Shown here one piece after another: positions 50,131 to 57,709 of a stretch of DNA of 64,000 nt. The notes under the pieces were generated by a model. That model had not been told where the DNA came from. It did no database searches and worked only from the letters and a program-made list of their open reading frames with translations. A program made the position numbers and the translations under genes. Origin of the DNA: Candidatus Rokuibacteriota bacterium (lineage in GTDB: Bacteria; Methylomirabilota; Methylomirabilia; Rokubacteriales; CSP1-6); assembly GCA_003220435.1 (NCBI GenBank), contig QHSL01000063.1, forward strand, positions 62,001-126,000, written 5' to 3'. Each line of letters begins with the position of its first letter. The stretch's first letter is position 1.

Positions 50131-51429
50131 GTGGCGATGCAGATCGAGCCGATCGCGCGGCCGTTCGACGCCGTGGTCGAGCTTCCCGGGTCGAAGAGCT
50201 ACTCGAACCGCGCGCTGCTCGTCGCCGCTCTGGCCCGCGGGCGCTCCGAGATCGCGCAAGCGCTCTTCTCGGACGACACGCGCTACATGCAGCGGGCGCT
50301 CGAGGCGCTCGGCGTGCGCGTGCGGGCCGACGAGACGTCGCAGTCGTTCGTGGTCGACGGCGTCGACGGCCGCTTCCCCGCGGCGCACGCCGCGCTCGAG
50401 ATCGGCAACGCGGGAACCGCCGCGCGCTTCTTGACGGCGGCGGTCGCGCTCGGCCGCGGGACGTTCGTGGTCGACGGCTCGGCGGCGATGCGCAAGCGGC
50501 CCATCGAGCCGCTGCTCGACGGTCTCCGCGCGCTCGGCGTGGACGCCGAGAGCCGCGACGGCACGGGCTGCCCTCCGGTGGTCGTGCGCGCCGACGGCAT
50601 CGCCGGCGGGCGCGCCCGGGTTCGCGGCGACGTCTCCAGCCAGTACCTGAGCGCCTTGCTGATGGCCGCGCCGTACGCCGCGCGCGACGTCGAGCTCGAG
50701 ATCGAGGGCGAGCTCGTCTCGGCGCCGTACGTCACGATGACGCTGTCCACGATGGCGGAGTTCGGCGTGCGCGCCGAGCGGGACGGCGACCGCTGGTTCT
50801 GCGTGCCGTCGGGCCAGCACTACGCGGCGCGCCCCTACGCGGTCGAGCCCGACGCCTCGGGCGCGTCGTACTTCTTCGCGGCGGCGGCCGTCACCGGCGG
50901 GCGCGTGGTGGTGCCGCGGCTCGGCAGCCGCTCGGCGCAGGGAGATCTGGGACTGCTCGACGTGCTCGCCCGCATGGGCTGCGACGTCAAGATCGAGTCC
51001 GACGCGATCACCGTGCAGGGGGCGGCGCGCCTGCGCGCTGTCGACGCCGACTTCACGCGCATGGGCGACGTCGCGACCACCCTGATGGCGATCGCGCCGT
51101 TCGCCGACGGGCCCGTGACCGTGCGCGGGATCGCCCAGACCCACTACGAGGAGAGCGACCGTCCCCTCGCGGCCGCGACCGAGCTCCGGCGCATGGGGCT
51201 GACGGTCGACAGCACGTGGGACTCCGTGACGATCCATCCCGGCACGCCGCAGCCGTGCGAGGTGCAGACGTACGACGACCATCGCATCGCGATGAGCTTC
51301 GCGGTGACGGGACTGCGCGCGCCGGGCATCCGGATCGCCAACCCCGAGTGCGTGTCGAAGACATTCCCCGAGTTCTTCGACGTGCTCCGCAGCCTGCGCG
51401 TGCCGTCAACGAGGGCGAGGCGAGCGTGA
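50131..51429 (+). CDS. aroA: 3-phosphoshikimate 1-carboxyvinyltransferase
   Basis: 432 residues from a GTG at 50131 with GAGCGGAGG upstream. EPSP synthase motifs are PGSKSYSNRALLVAALARGRSEI, EIGNAGTAARFLTAAVAL (the PEP-binding GNAGTA), GDVSSQYLSALLMAAPYA, and QTYDDHRIAMSFAVTGLRAPGI with the catalytic Asp/His region. It makes EPSP from shikimate-3-phosphate and PEP for aromatic amino acids. The gene stands apart from other aro genes and is coupled by GTGA to a lactonase-like gene, an unusual partner. Confidence 0.95.
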   Translation: MAMQIEPIARPFDAVVELPGSKSYSNRALLVAALARGRSEIAQALFSDDTRYMQRALEALGVRVRADETSQSFVVDGVDGRFPAAHAALEIGNAGTAARFLTAAVALGRGTFVVDGSAAMRKRPIEPLLDGLRALGVDAESRDGTGCPPVVVRADGIAGGRARVRGDVSSQYLSALLMAAPYAARDVELEIEGELVSAPYVTMTLSTMAEFGVRAERDGDRWFCVPSGQHYAARPYAVEPDASGASYFFAAAAVTGGRVVVPRLGSRSAQGDLGLLDVLARMGCDVKIESDAITVQGAARLRAVDADFTRMGDVATTLMAIAPFADGPVTVRGIAQTHYEESDRPLAAATELRRMGLTVDSTWDSVTIHPGTPQPCEVQTYDDHRIAMSFAVTGLRAPGIRIANPECVSKTFPEFFDVLRSLRVPSTRARRA

Positions 51430-52199
51430 TCAACGTCTACGCGCTGTGCACCGGCTCCATCGAGCTCGACCGCGCCAGCATGGTATCGGATCTCGAGCCG
51501 GGCCAGCCCTGGACCGTGCCGGTGACGAGCTTTCTCGTGAGCCACCCGCGCGGTAAGCTCCTGTTCGACACCGGCGTGCACTGCCAGGCGCGCCTCGACC
51601 CGCTGACCCGCCTCGGCGCCGAGCGGATGAAGCGGTTGACGGTCAAGTCGCAGGCGGGCGACGACGTGGTGCCCCAGCTCGCGACGCTCGGTCTCCACCC
51701 CGAAGACATCCGCTACGTCGCGAACTCGCACCTGCACTTCGACCACTGCGGCGGCAACGAGTTCTTCCCGCGGGCGACGTTCCTGGTGCAGCGGCCCGAG
51801 CTGGAATCAGCGCGGCGCCCCGGGTTCGTGCCGAGCTACAGCCCGAGCCCCATCGACTTCGACCATCCGCTCGACTACCGGACGATCGACGGCGAGCACG
51901 ACGTCTTCGGCGACGGCAGCGTGATCCTGTTCCCCACGTACGGCCACACGCCGGGGCACCAGTCGTTGCGGGTTCGGTCCGGGAAGCAGGCGGAGATCGT
52001 CTGCGCGTCCGACGCGTGCTACACGCGGGAGAACATGGACCGCGACGTGCTCCCCAAGATCCTCTGGAACGCGTCCGTCATGTCCGAGTCGCTGGCGGCG
52101 CTTCGCAAGCTGCGCGATCAGGCGGGTGCCACCATGTTCTACGGTCACGACCCTGCGCAGTGGCAGGCCACCCCGCGCGCCCCCGCGCCGGTGCTCTGA
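51426..52199 (+). CDS. metallo-beta-lactamase-fold protein (AHL-lactonase/AttM-like)
   Basis: 257 residues from the GTG at 51426 that overlaps the aroA stop. The dizinc motif NSHLHFDHCGGN (HxHxDH) is at about residues 102-107, the next His in YGHTPGHQSL, the bridging Asp in VCASDACY and the last His in MFYGHDPAQW. N-acyl-homoserine-lactone lactonases have this pattern, with a typical NVYALCTGSIE start. Other possibilities: glyoxalase II-like or lactone hydrolase. Confidence 0.9.
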   Translation: MINVYALCTGSIELDRASMVSDLEPGQPWTVPVTSFLVSHPRGKLLFDTGVHCQARLDPLTRLGAERMKRLTVKSQAGDDVVPQLATLGLHPEDIRYVANSHLHFDHCGGNEFFPRATFLVQRPELESARRPGFVPSYSPSPIDFDHPLDYRTIDGEHDVFGDGSVILFPTYGHTPGHQSLRVRSGKQAEIVCASDACYTRENMDRDVLPKILWNASVMSESLAALRKLRDQAGATMFYGHDPAQWQATPRAPAPVL

Positions 52200-53200
52200 G
52201 CCCGCGCGGCTCGGCCCTCGCGAGCTGGTTCCGCGGCCCGGCGGCCCTCGCGCGGTTCCGGCGCCGGACAGTGGGACGCTCACCGGCCGTGCTCTCGCCA
52301 CGTGGCTCCGGCTGGCGGGCGATCGCGCCCGACTGGGATGCTCTCTTCGACCTGGCCCGCGCCGGCGTGCCGTTTCAGACGGCGGTCGATCGCCGCTACG
52401 ACCGCTCCGGCAACCCCCGGATCCTGCGCCGCGCGCTTCGCGAAGGCCGCACGGTGTTCTTCCCGCAGATCCATCAAGTGCTGCCGCGGCTCGCCCGGCT
52501 GATGGTCGCCTTGCGGGCGGCGTTGCTCGGGCCGGCGCGTGAGGAGTGCTCGTTCCTGTTTGCGGTCGAGGGCCGGGGCCGGGAAGGCCTGGGACTGCAC
52601 CACGACGGCGACGTCGACGCGTTCTGGCTCCAGCTCGAGGGCCGGCGCACCGTGACGATCGGACCGCCGGTCGCGCCACGCACGCCGCTCGATCTGCCGG
52701 ACTCGCTCGCCGCTCGCCGCGGGCGAGGTTGGCGCACGTTCGATCTTCCGCCGGGCTCGCTCTTTCACCTGCCGCCGCGGACGCCGCACCGGGTCGTGTG
52801 CCACGGGCGCTCGCTGGCGATCTCGCTCACGTGGAGGCGCGCGCGATCGGGACGGGCCGCCGGCCTCGCGGCCTGGGACGTCGTTGGCGGGCGAGCCATC
52901 GCGATCCCGCGCCCGGTGCGCGATCGGCTGTGGGTTCAGGTGCCGGTGGTCGCCGGGACCGTGGATCCGCGCCGCGACGACTTCAAGCTATGCTCGGTGG
53001 ACGGCGTGTCGGTGGGTTTGCCGGCCAACCTGCGCCGCTGGGCGACGAGGCTCGCACTGATGCCGTCTCTCCGCCGAGCCGACGTCCCCGCCGTCGCGCG
53101 CGATCAGCTCTTGCGCCATGGGGTCCTGGCGCCGGTCGACCTGCCGCTCGCCGTGCGACCCGAGCGCCCGCGGGAGCTCGACGGCTGGCGTTTCGCCTGA
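52196..53200 (+). CDS. cupin/JmjC-like protein (Cupin_4 type), start uncertain
   Basis: The coding frame reads from about 52196, where the only start at the junction is a CTG overlapping the lactonase stop (CTGA); the first GTG is at 52271. The track's start at 52016 is inside the lactonase gene. The cupin core has a plausible iron site: GLGLHHDGDVDAFWLQLEGRRTVTIGPP (H-x-D) and HLPPRTPHRVVCHGRSLAISLTWRR (distal H), as in JmjC ribosomal oxygenases. N-terminal SWFRGPAALARF resembles their entry helix. Substrate unknown. Confidence 0.72.
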   Translation: MSPRGSALASWFRGPAALARFRRRTVGRSPAVLSPRGSGWRAIAPDWDALFDLARAGVPFQTAVDRRYDRSGNPRILRRALREGRTVFFPQIHQVLPRLARLMVALRAALLGPAREECSFLFAVEGRGREGLGLHHDGDVDAFWLQLEGRRTVTIGPPVAPRTPLDLPDSLAARRGRGWRTFDLPPGSLFHLPPRTPHRVVCHGRSLAISLTWRRARSGRAAGLAAWDVVGGRAIAIPRPVRDRLWVQVPVVAGTVDPRRDDFKLCSVDGVSVGLPANLRRWATRLALMPSLRRADVPAVARDQLLRHGVLAPVDLPLAVRPERPRELDGWRFA

Positions 53201-53204
53201 GTGG

Positions 53205-54776
53205 TCAGCTTGCGCCCCGCGCGCGCGTCAGCACTTCGTCGATTCCGCCAGTGAAGTAGAACGCGTCCTCCGGAATGCCGTCGTGCACACCATCGAGAAT
53301 GGCCGTGCAGGCGGCCAGCGTGTCCGCGCGTGACACGAAGGTGCCCGGCCGCTGGGTGTACGGCTCCGCGATGAAGAACGGCTGGGCGAGGAACCGGCGC
53401 AGCCGTCGCGCGCGCCCCACGGTCGCCCGCGCAGCCGCGTCGAGGTCCTGCCGGCCCTCGAGGGCGTCGGCCTCGGCGAGACATCTCCTGACGCGCTCGG
53501 CCACGGTCGCGGGCGTCTCGCCGACCACTTCGGGCATGAGCCAGCGCGATCGCGATGCCACCGGATCGATGGCCGGCCAGATGTGCGCGGCCGCGATGGC
53601 GCGCGACATCGTGATGACCGTGTCGAACGCCTCGCGATGCTCCGGGTGGTCGGCGACGAAGAAGAACGTCTGGATCCCGCCGAGCCCGAGCGTGAAGCCC
53701 TCGTCGCGGACGTTCCGGAGGTCCTCGATGCGCGCGCCGGGAACGAACGTGAACAGGGAGAGCTCCGACGTGGCCAGACGCCGGACGAGCTCCTCCAGGA
53801 GCACGGTGGTGCCCACCCGCTCTCCGCCGAGCAGCGCGACCACGCCGCCGCGGACGATCGGCAGCAGGAGGTCGATCACCTTGATGCCGGTTTCGAGGAG
53901 CGTGGGGCGGCCGGCCGGCGTGGGCGGCACGAGCCGGTCGAGCGCCGAGCGCATCAGCGGCTCGCCGAGCGGCGCGTTCATCGGCTCGCCGCGCTCGGCG
54001 ATCTGCATCCCCGGCGTCAGCTCGGCCGCCGCGTCACGCGCGATCGCGCGCACCCGCCCGTCGGGGAGGTGCTGCACGACCTGGACCGTGACGGCGCGGC
54101 CGGCCTCGTCGGCGGCGATCAGGGTGCTGAACAGCTCCGGCGGGCCCGCCGGCTCGAAGCGTGCCTCGATCAGCGGGCCCTCGGCACGCACGATTCGGCC
54201 GATCCGCGCGGGGAAGTCTTCGGGCAGCGGGCGGTCGCTCAGCGCGTCCTTCATGATGACGAGGATCCTCCTCTTGAGCCGTCGGCGAGCGGCGTGCAGG
54301 CGGTTGTTCACGGTGGTCGCGGGCAGATCGAGGAACGCCGCGATCTGCGCCTGCGAGCACTCGTGGACCCAGCGCAGCACGGCGGGCTCGCGGAGGCCGT
54401 CGGGAAGGTCGGCGAGCGCGGCCAGCGCCACGAGGCGACGACGGCCGGCGTCCATTCGCTGGTCGGCCGACGGGCCGTCGCCCGGAAGGTGCTCGGCCTC
54501 CGCCAGCGACTCGAGGCGCCGTGCGCGAAGCGCGTGGAGCGCCTGCCGCCGCACGATGCCGCGCAGCCACGCCGGGAAGGCCATGGCGTCGAGCAGACGC
54601 GGGAGGCCGCGCCACGCGGCCACGAACGCCTCCTGCACCACGTCCTTGGCGACGTCGACGTCGTGCACGAGCGCCATGGCCGAGCCGTGGGCGAGACGCT
54701 GGTAGCGCTGGACCAGCTCCGTGAAGCTGTCCACGTCGCCGCCGCGCGCCCGCTCCACCAGGGTCACCAGGTCCAT
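53205..54776 (-). CDS. ECF sigma factor fused to an F1-ATPase-beta-like pseudo-ATPase domain
   Basis: 523 residues from MDLVTLVERARGGDV, with GGAGG upstream. Residues 16-88 are sigma region 2 (FTELVQRYQRLAH, DVVQEAFVAAWRGLP, AFPAWLRGIVRRQALHALRAR); 113-172 are region 4 (LADLPDGLREPAVLRWVHECSQAQIAAFLDLPATTVNNRLHAARRRLKRR). From residue 190 to 521 it follows ATP synthase beta: RIGRIVRAEGPLIEARF, VQVVQHLPDGRVRAIARD, NAPLGEPLM, LETGIKVIDLLLPIVRGGVVALLGGERVG, AHIWPAIDPVASRSRWLMPEVVGE and RRLRRFLAQPFFIAEPYTQRPGTFV...EDAFYFTGGIDEV. The P-loop reads GGERVGTT, so the nucleotide-binding lysine is Thr323. The GERTREG catalytic-glutamate region is PGARIEDL, and the FIDNIFRFTQAG Walker B/DELSEED-side segment is much shortened. 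The frame is continuous with no stop or frameshift. Convergent with the cupin gene. Confidence 0.9.
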   Translation of the reverse strand: MDLVTLVERARGGDVDSFTELVQRYQRLAHGSAMALVHDVDVAKDVVQEAFVAAWRGLPRLLDAMAFPAWLRGIVRRQALHALRARRLESLAEAEHLPGDGPSADQRMDAGRRRLVALAALADLPDGLREPAVLRWVHECSQAQIAAFLDLPATTVNNRLHAARRRLKRRILVIMKDALSDRPLPEDFPARIGRIVRAEGPLIEARFEPAGPPELFSTLIAADEAGRAVTVQVVQHLPDGRVRAIARDAAAELTPGMQIAERGEPMNAPLGEPLMRSALDRLVPPTPAGRPTLLETGIKVIDLLLPIVRGGVVALLGGERVGTTVLLEELVRRLATSELSLFTFVPGARIEDLRNVRDEGFTLGLGGIQTFFFVADHPEHREAFDTVITMSRAIAAAHIWPAIDPVASRSRWLMPEVVGETPATVAERVRRCLAEADALEGRQDLDAAARATVGRARRLRRFLAQPFFIAEPYTQRPGTFVSRADTLAACTAILDGVHDGIPEDAFYFTGGIDEVLTRARGAS

Positions 54777-54918
54777 TCGCGCCTCCGTTCGTGCACAGCT
54801 TAGTGCCGGGGAGGGCGCGCCGGCTTTGAGGTATTTTGGGGGTATCGCCGCGACTGGAGCGCCCCAAACCGAGGCGATCCTCAAGGAGCTGCGTTCGGCG
54901 TCTCGGTGACGGCGGCAT

Positions 54919-54998
54919 ACTCGCGATCGCGAGTGTATCGTTCTAGGGACTTTCGGGGCTCGTCCCCATCGGCTATAGCCTCGTTGATGGGACGAGCC
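54919..54998. promoter_or_regulatory. palindrome and hairpin in the divergent sigma-fusion/Uma2 region
   Basis: ACTCGCGATCGCGAGT (54919-54934) is a perfect 16-bp palindrome. Further on, GGCTCGTCCCCATC (54957-54970) and GATGGGACGAGCC (54986-54998) form a long stem with one bulge around GGCTATAGCC, itself a 10-bp palindrome. TTTCGG-17 bp-TATAGC (54951-54979) could be the promoter of the Uma2 gene at 55022, so its -10 would be within the stem. Confidence 0.5.
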
Positions 54999-55021
54999 GA
55001 GCACGAGGGAGGAGGAAGCCG

Positions 55022-55588
55022 ATGGCAGTCGACGTGGCGGCGCCGAGAAGGCTGTTCACCCGTCAGGAGTACCTCCGGATGGCCGAGGTGGGCATCCTCA
55101 AGCCGACCGAACGAGTCGAGCTGATCCGGGGTGAGATCGTCGAGATGTCGCCCATCGGCCGGCGTCATCAAGCGTTCGTCGACAACTTGAACCAGCTGTT
55201 GACCGTGCGCATCGCCGGCCGAGCCATCGTGTCAGTCCAGAACCCAGTCGTGCTCGCCGACGACACCGAGCCAGAGCCCGACCTCAAGATCATTCGCCGG
55301 CGCTCCGTGCCGTACAAAGAGCTCGAGGCGCACGGCAACGACGTGCTGCTGTTGATCGAGGTAGCCGAGACCTCCCTTTCCTACGACCGATCCACCAAGC
55401 TCAGGCTCTACGCTGAAGCCGGGATTGCCGAATACTGGGTTGTCGACTGCTCAGCGGAGAGTGTCGAGGTCCATCGCATGCCCGACGCGAGCGGCTATCT
55501 GGAGATGAACCGTTTCACCGGCGGCGCGCCCGTCAGCCCGCTGGCCTTCCCCGACGTCAGGGTCGCTCTCGCCGAGATCTTCGCGTAG
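55022..55588 (+). CDS. Uma2-family restriction-endonuclease-like protein
   Basis: 188 residues with a strong GGAGGAGG ribosome site. Uma2/DUF820 blocks: MAVDVAAPRRLFTRQEYLRMAEVGILKPTERVELIRGEIVEMSPIGRRHQAFVDNLNQLLTVRI, then EPEPDLKIIRR (D-x-K of the PD-D/ExK-like core), LLLIEVAETSLSYDRSTKLRLYAEAGIAEYWVVDC, where the E-x-x-S-x-x-D-x-x-x-K pattern is standard. The family is widespread in mobile regions; the biological role is unknown. It stands alone between the sigma fusion and the BNR gene. Confidence 0.92.
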   Translation: MAVDVAAPRRLFTRQEYLRMAEVGILKPTERVELIRGEIVEMSPIGRRHQAFVDNLNQLLTVRIAGRAIVSVQNPVVLADDTEPEPDLKIIRRRSVPYKELEAHGNDVLLLIEVAETSLSYDRSTKLRLYAEAGIAEYWVVDCSAESVEVHRMPDASGYLEMNRFTGGAPVSPLAFPDVRVALAEIFA

Positions 55589-55612
55589 CGCGCCCCGGAG
55601 TCTCGCCCCAGG

Positions 55613-55642
55613 TTGACGCGCCGACCGCTGCTGGCCTATGGT
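55613..55642 (+). promoter_or_regulatory. putative sigma-70 promoter for the BNR/E1-beta/threonine aldolase/E2 unit
   Basis: TTGACG and TATGGT with an 18-bp spacer, about 60 bp before the ATG of the BNR gene at 55701. Confidence 0.45.
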
Positions 55643-55700
55643 CTGGCCAGTCGCGGCGAGGGCGCCGCGCGTGGGGGCTGTCACTCACCGGGGGTGTCAT

Positions 55701-56711
55701 ATGAAGACGGCGATCGTCGGGACGGCGCAGGGCATCTTCGTGGTCGACGCGGCTGGCGGCGGGTCGTCGTCCAGCCTGATGGGGCCGAGCGTCCGCCACC
55801 TCTCGCGGATAAACGGACAGTGCCTCGCCGGCTCCACCGCCGGCATCTTCCGCTCGGGTGACGGCGGCCGGACCTGGCAGGCGAGCGGGATCGGCGACCG
55901 GGAAGTGTGGGACGTGACGGCCGCACCCGGCGATCCCGAAACGCTCTACGCGGTCACCGAGCCGGCCGGCGTCTTCCTCTCACGGGATGCCGGGGCGTCG
56001 TGGACCGAGGTGGTCGCCTTCCGGCGCGCGCCGGGCTTCGACCAGTGGTGCGTGCCGGTCAACCCGCCGCGGCCGGGCCGGGCGCGCTCGATCGTGATCG
56101 ACCGCCAGAATCCCGACCGCTGGTGCGTCGGCGTGGAGGTGGGCGGCGTGGTGCTCACCGAGGACGGCGGCCGCTCGTGGACGTTCAACATGCCCGGCGG
56201 CAACCCCGATCTCCACAACATCGTGGCCAAGCCCGACGAGCCCGGCGTGCTGTTCGCGTCCACCGGGTTCGGGCGGATCGACCGCAGCGAGCCGATGGAG
56301 AAGCGCATCGCCGGCATGTTCCGCTCGGACGACCACGGCAAGACCTGGCGTTTCCAGTGGACGGGAATGACGCCGCCCTACACGCGCCCGCTCTGCATCG
56401 ATCCGCGGCCGCCCCACGCGGTGACGGTCGGCTCGTCGCCCACGGCGTTCTCGTCCTCCAAGGACGCCGGCGGCGCGCGCGCGATGCTGTTCCAGTCGGC
56501 GGACGGCGGCGAGACGTGGCGCTCGCTGGGCGACGCCGATCACTCGCCCTCGGCGGCCCAGATCCACGCGGTCACCTCGGATCCCGAGACGACCGGCGGC
56601 GTGCTCGTGGGCACCGACACGGGCGAATTGTGGCGGGTGAGCCCGGACACGAAGTGGACGCGCGTGGCCCAGGGATTGCCGATGGTGCAATCGATCCTGC
56701 TGCTCGCGTGA
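55701..56711 (+). CDS. BNR/Asp-box beta-propeller protein (sialidase-like fold, glycosyl hydrolase-related)
   Basis: 336 residues from MKTAIVGTAQGIFVV with GGGGGTG nearby. At least four Asp-box turns (S-x-D-x-G-x-T-W type) are spaced along the protein: SGDGGRTWQAS, SRDAGASWTEV, TEDGGRSWTFN, SDDHGKTWRF and SADGGETWRS. Together with blades such as ETLYAVTEPAGVF this is a six-bladed beta-propeller of the exo-alpha-sialidase/WD40-like superfamily. No signal peptide, so it is cytosolic or non-classical. It is 11 bp upstream of E1-beta, so probably in the same transcript. Confidence 0.88.
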   Translation: MKTAIVGTAQGIFVVDAAGGGSSSSLMGPSVRHLSRINGQCLAGSTAGIFRSGDGGRTWQASGIGDREVWDVTAAPGDPETLYAVTEPAGVFLSRDAGASWTEVVAFRRAPGFDQWCVPVNPPRPGRARSIVIDRQNPDRWCVGVEVGGVVLTEDGGRSWTFNMPGGNPDLHNIVAKPDEPGVLFASTGFGRIDRSEPMEKRIAGMFRSDDHGKTWRFQWTGMTPPYTRPLCIDPRPPHAVTVGSSPTAFSSSKDAGGARAMLFQSADGGETWRSLGDADHSPSAAQIHAVTSDPETTGGVLVGTDTGELWRVSPDTKWTRVAQGLPMVQSILLLA

Positions 56712-56722
56712 CGAGGGAAGAC

Positions 56723-57709
56723 ATGGCTGAACGAGAGCTCACGTACGGCGAGGCGGTCAAGGAAGCGATCGCGGAGGAGATGCGGCGTGACCCGCGCGTG
56801 TTCCTCATCGGCGAGGACGTGGCGGAGGCCGGCCACCCGTTCAAGACGCTGACCGGCCTCGTGCAGGAGTTCGGGACCGATCGCATTGTCGACACGCCGA
56901 TCTCCGAGCCTGGCTACGCGGGCATCGGCGTGGGTGCCGCCATGACGGGCATGCGGCCCATCGTCGACGTGATGTTCGGGGACTTCATCACGCTCACGAT
57001 GGACCAGATGGTGAACCAGGCCGCCAAGGCGCATTACATGTCGGGCGGCAAGATCAAGGTGCCCATCGTTTTTCGGACGACGCTCGGCGCCACGCGCCGG
57101 TCGGCCGCGCAGCACTCGCAGTCGCTGCACGCGTGGGTGAGCCACATTCCCGGGCTCAAGGTGGCGCTGCCGTCGGGCCCGTACGAGGCCAAGGGGCTGA
57201 TGAAAACGGCCATCCGCGACGACAGCCCCGTGGTGATCTTCGAGGACAAGATGATGTACCGGGTCAAGGGCCCGGTGCCCGCCGACGATTACACGATTCC
57301 GTTCGGCGTCGCCGAGGTGAAGCGCGCCGGCACCGACATCACGATCGTCGCCACCAGCAGCATGGTCGGCATCGCGCTGGGCGCCGCCAAGCTGCTCGAG
57401 GAATCCGGCATCAGCGCCGAGGTGATCGACCCGCGCACCACGTGGCCGCTCGACAAGCAGACGTTGATCGAGTCGGCCAAGAAGACGTCGCGGGCCATGG
57501 TGGTGGACGAGGGCTACGAGCGCTACGGCGTCACCGCCGAGATCTCGTCCGTCATCGCCGAGGGCGCGTTCTATCACCTGGACGCGCCGGTGAAGCGCAT
57601 CGGCGCCATGGACGTGCCGGTGCCGTTCTCGCCGGTGCTCGAAGACCTCACCGTGCCCACGGAGCAATCGGTCGCCGAAGCGGCGAAGGCGCTCTGCCGG
57701 AGGGCATGA
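56723..57709 (+). CDS. thiamine-diphosphate-dependent dehydrogenase E1 component, beta subunit
   Basis: 328 residues. E1-beta signature: ERELTYGEAVKEAIAEEMRRDPRVFLIGEDVAEAGHPFKTLTGLVQEFGTDRIVDTPISEPGYAGIGVGAAMTGMRPIVDVMFGDFITLTMDQMVNQAAKAHYMSGG, later VIDPRTTWPLDKQTLIESAKKTSRAMVVDEGYERYGVTAEI. It completes the E1 heterotetramer with an alpha subunit; the only alpha in the window is at 40236-41219. The next gene, threonine aldolase, starts inside its stop (ATGA). Confidence 0.94.
   Translation: MAERELTYGEAVKEAIAEEMRRDPRVFLIGEDVAEAGHPFKTLTGLVQEFGTDRIVDTPISEPGYAGIGVGAAMTGMRPIVDVMFGDFITLTMDQMVNQAAKAHYMSGGKIKVPIVFRTTLGATRRSAAQHSQSLHAWVSHIPGLKVALPSGPYEAKGLMKTAIRDDSPVVIFEDKMMYRVKGPVPADDYTIPFGVAEVKRAGTDITIVATSSMVGIALGAAKLLEESGISAEVIDPRTTWPLDKQTLIESAKKTSRAMVVDEGYERYGVTAEISSVIAEGAFYHLDAPVKRIGAMDVPVPFSPVLEDLTVPTEQSVAEAAKALCRRA

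Noticed and set aside
53205-55004. Longer start of the sigma fusion (599 residues)
   Set aside because: The extra 76 residues lack features, while the Met at 54776 has a GGAGG site and starts region 2.
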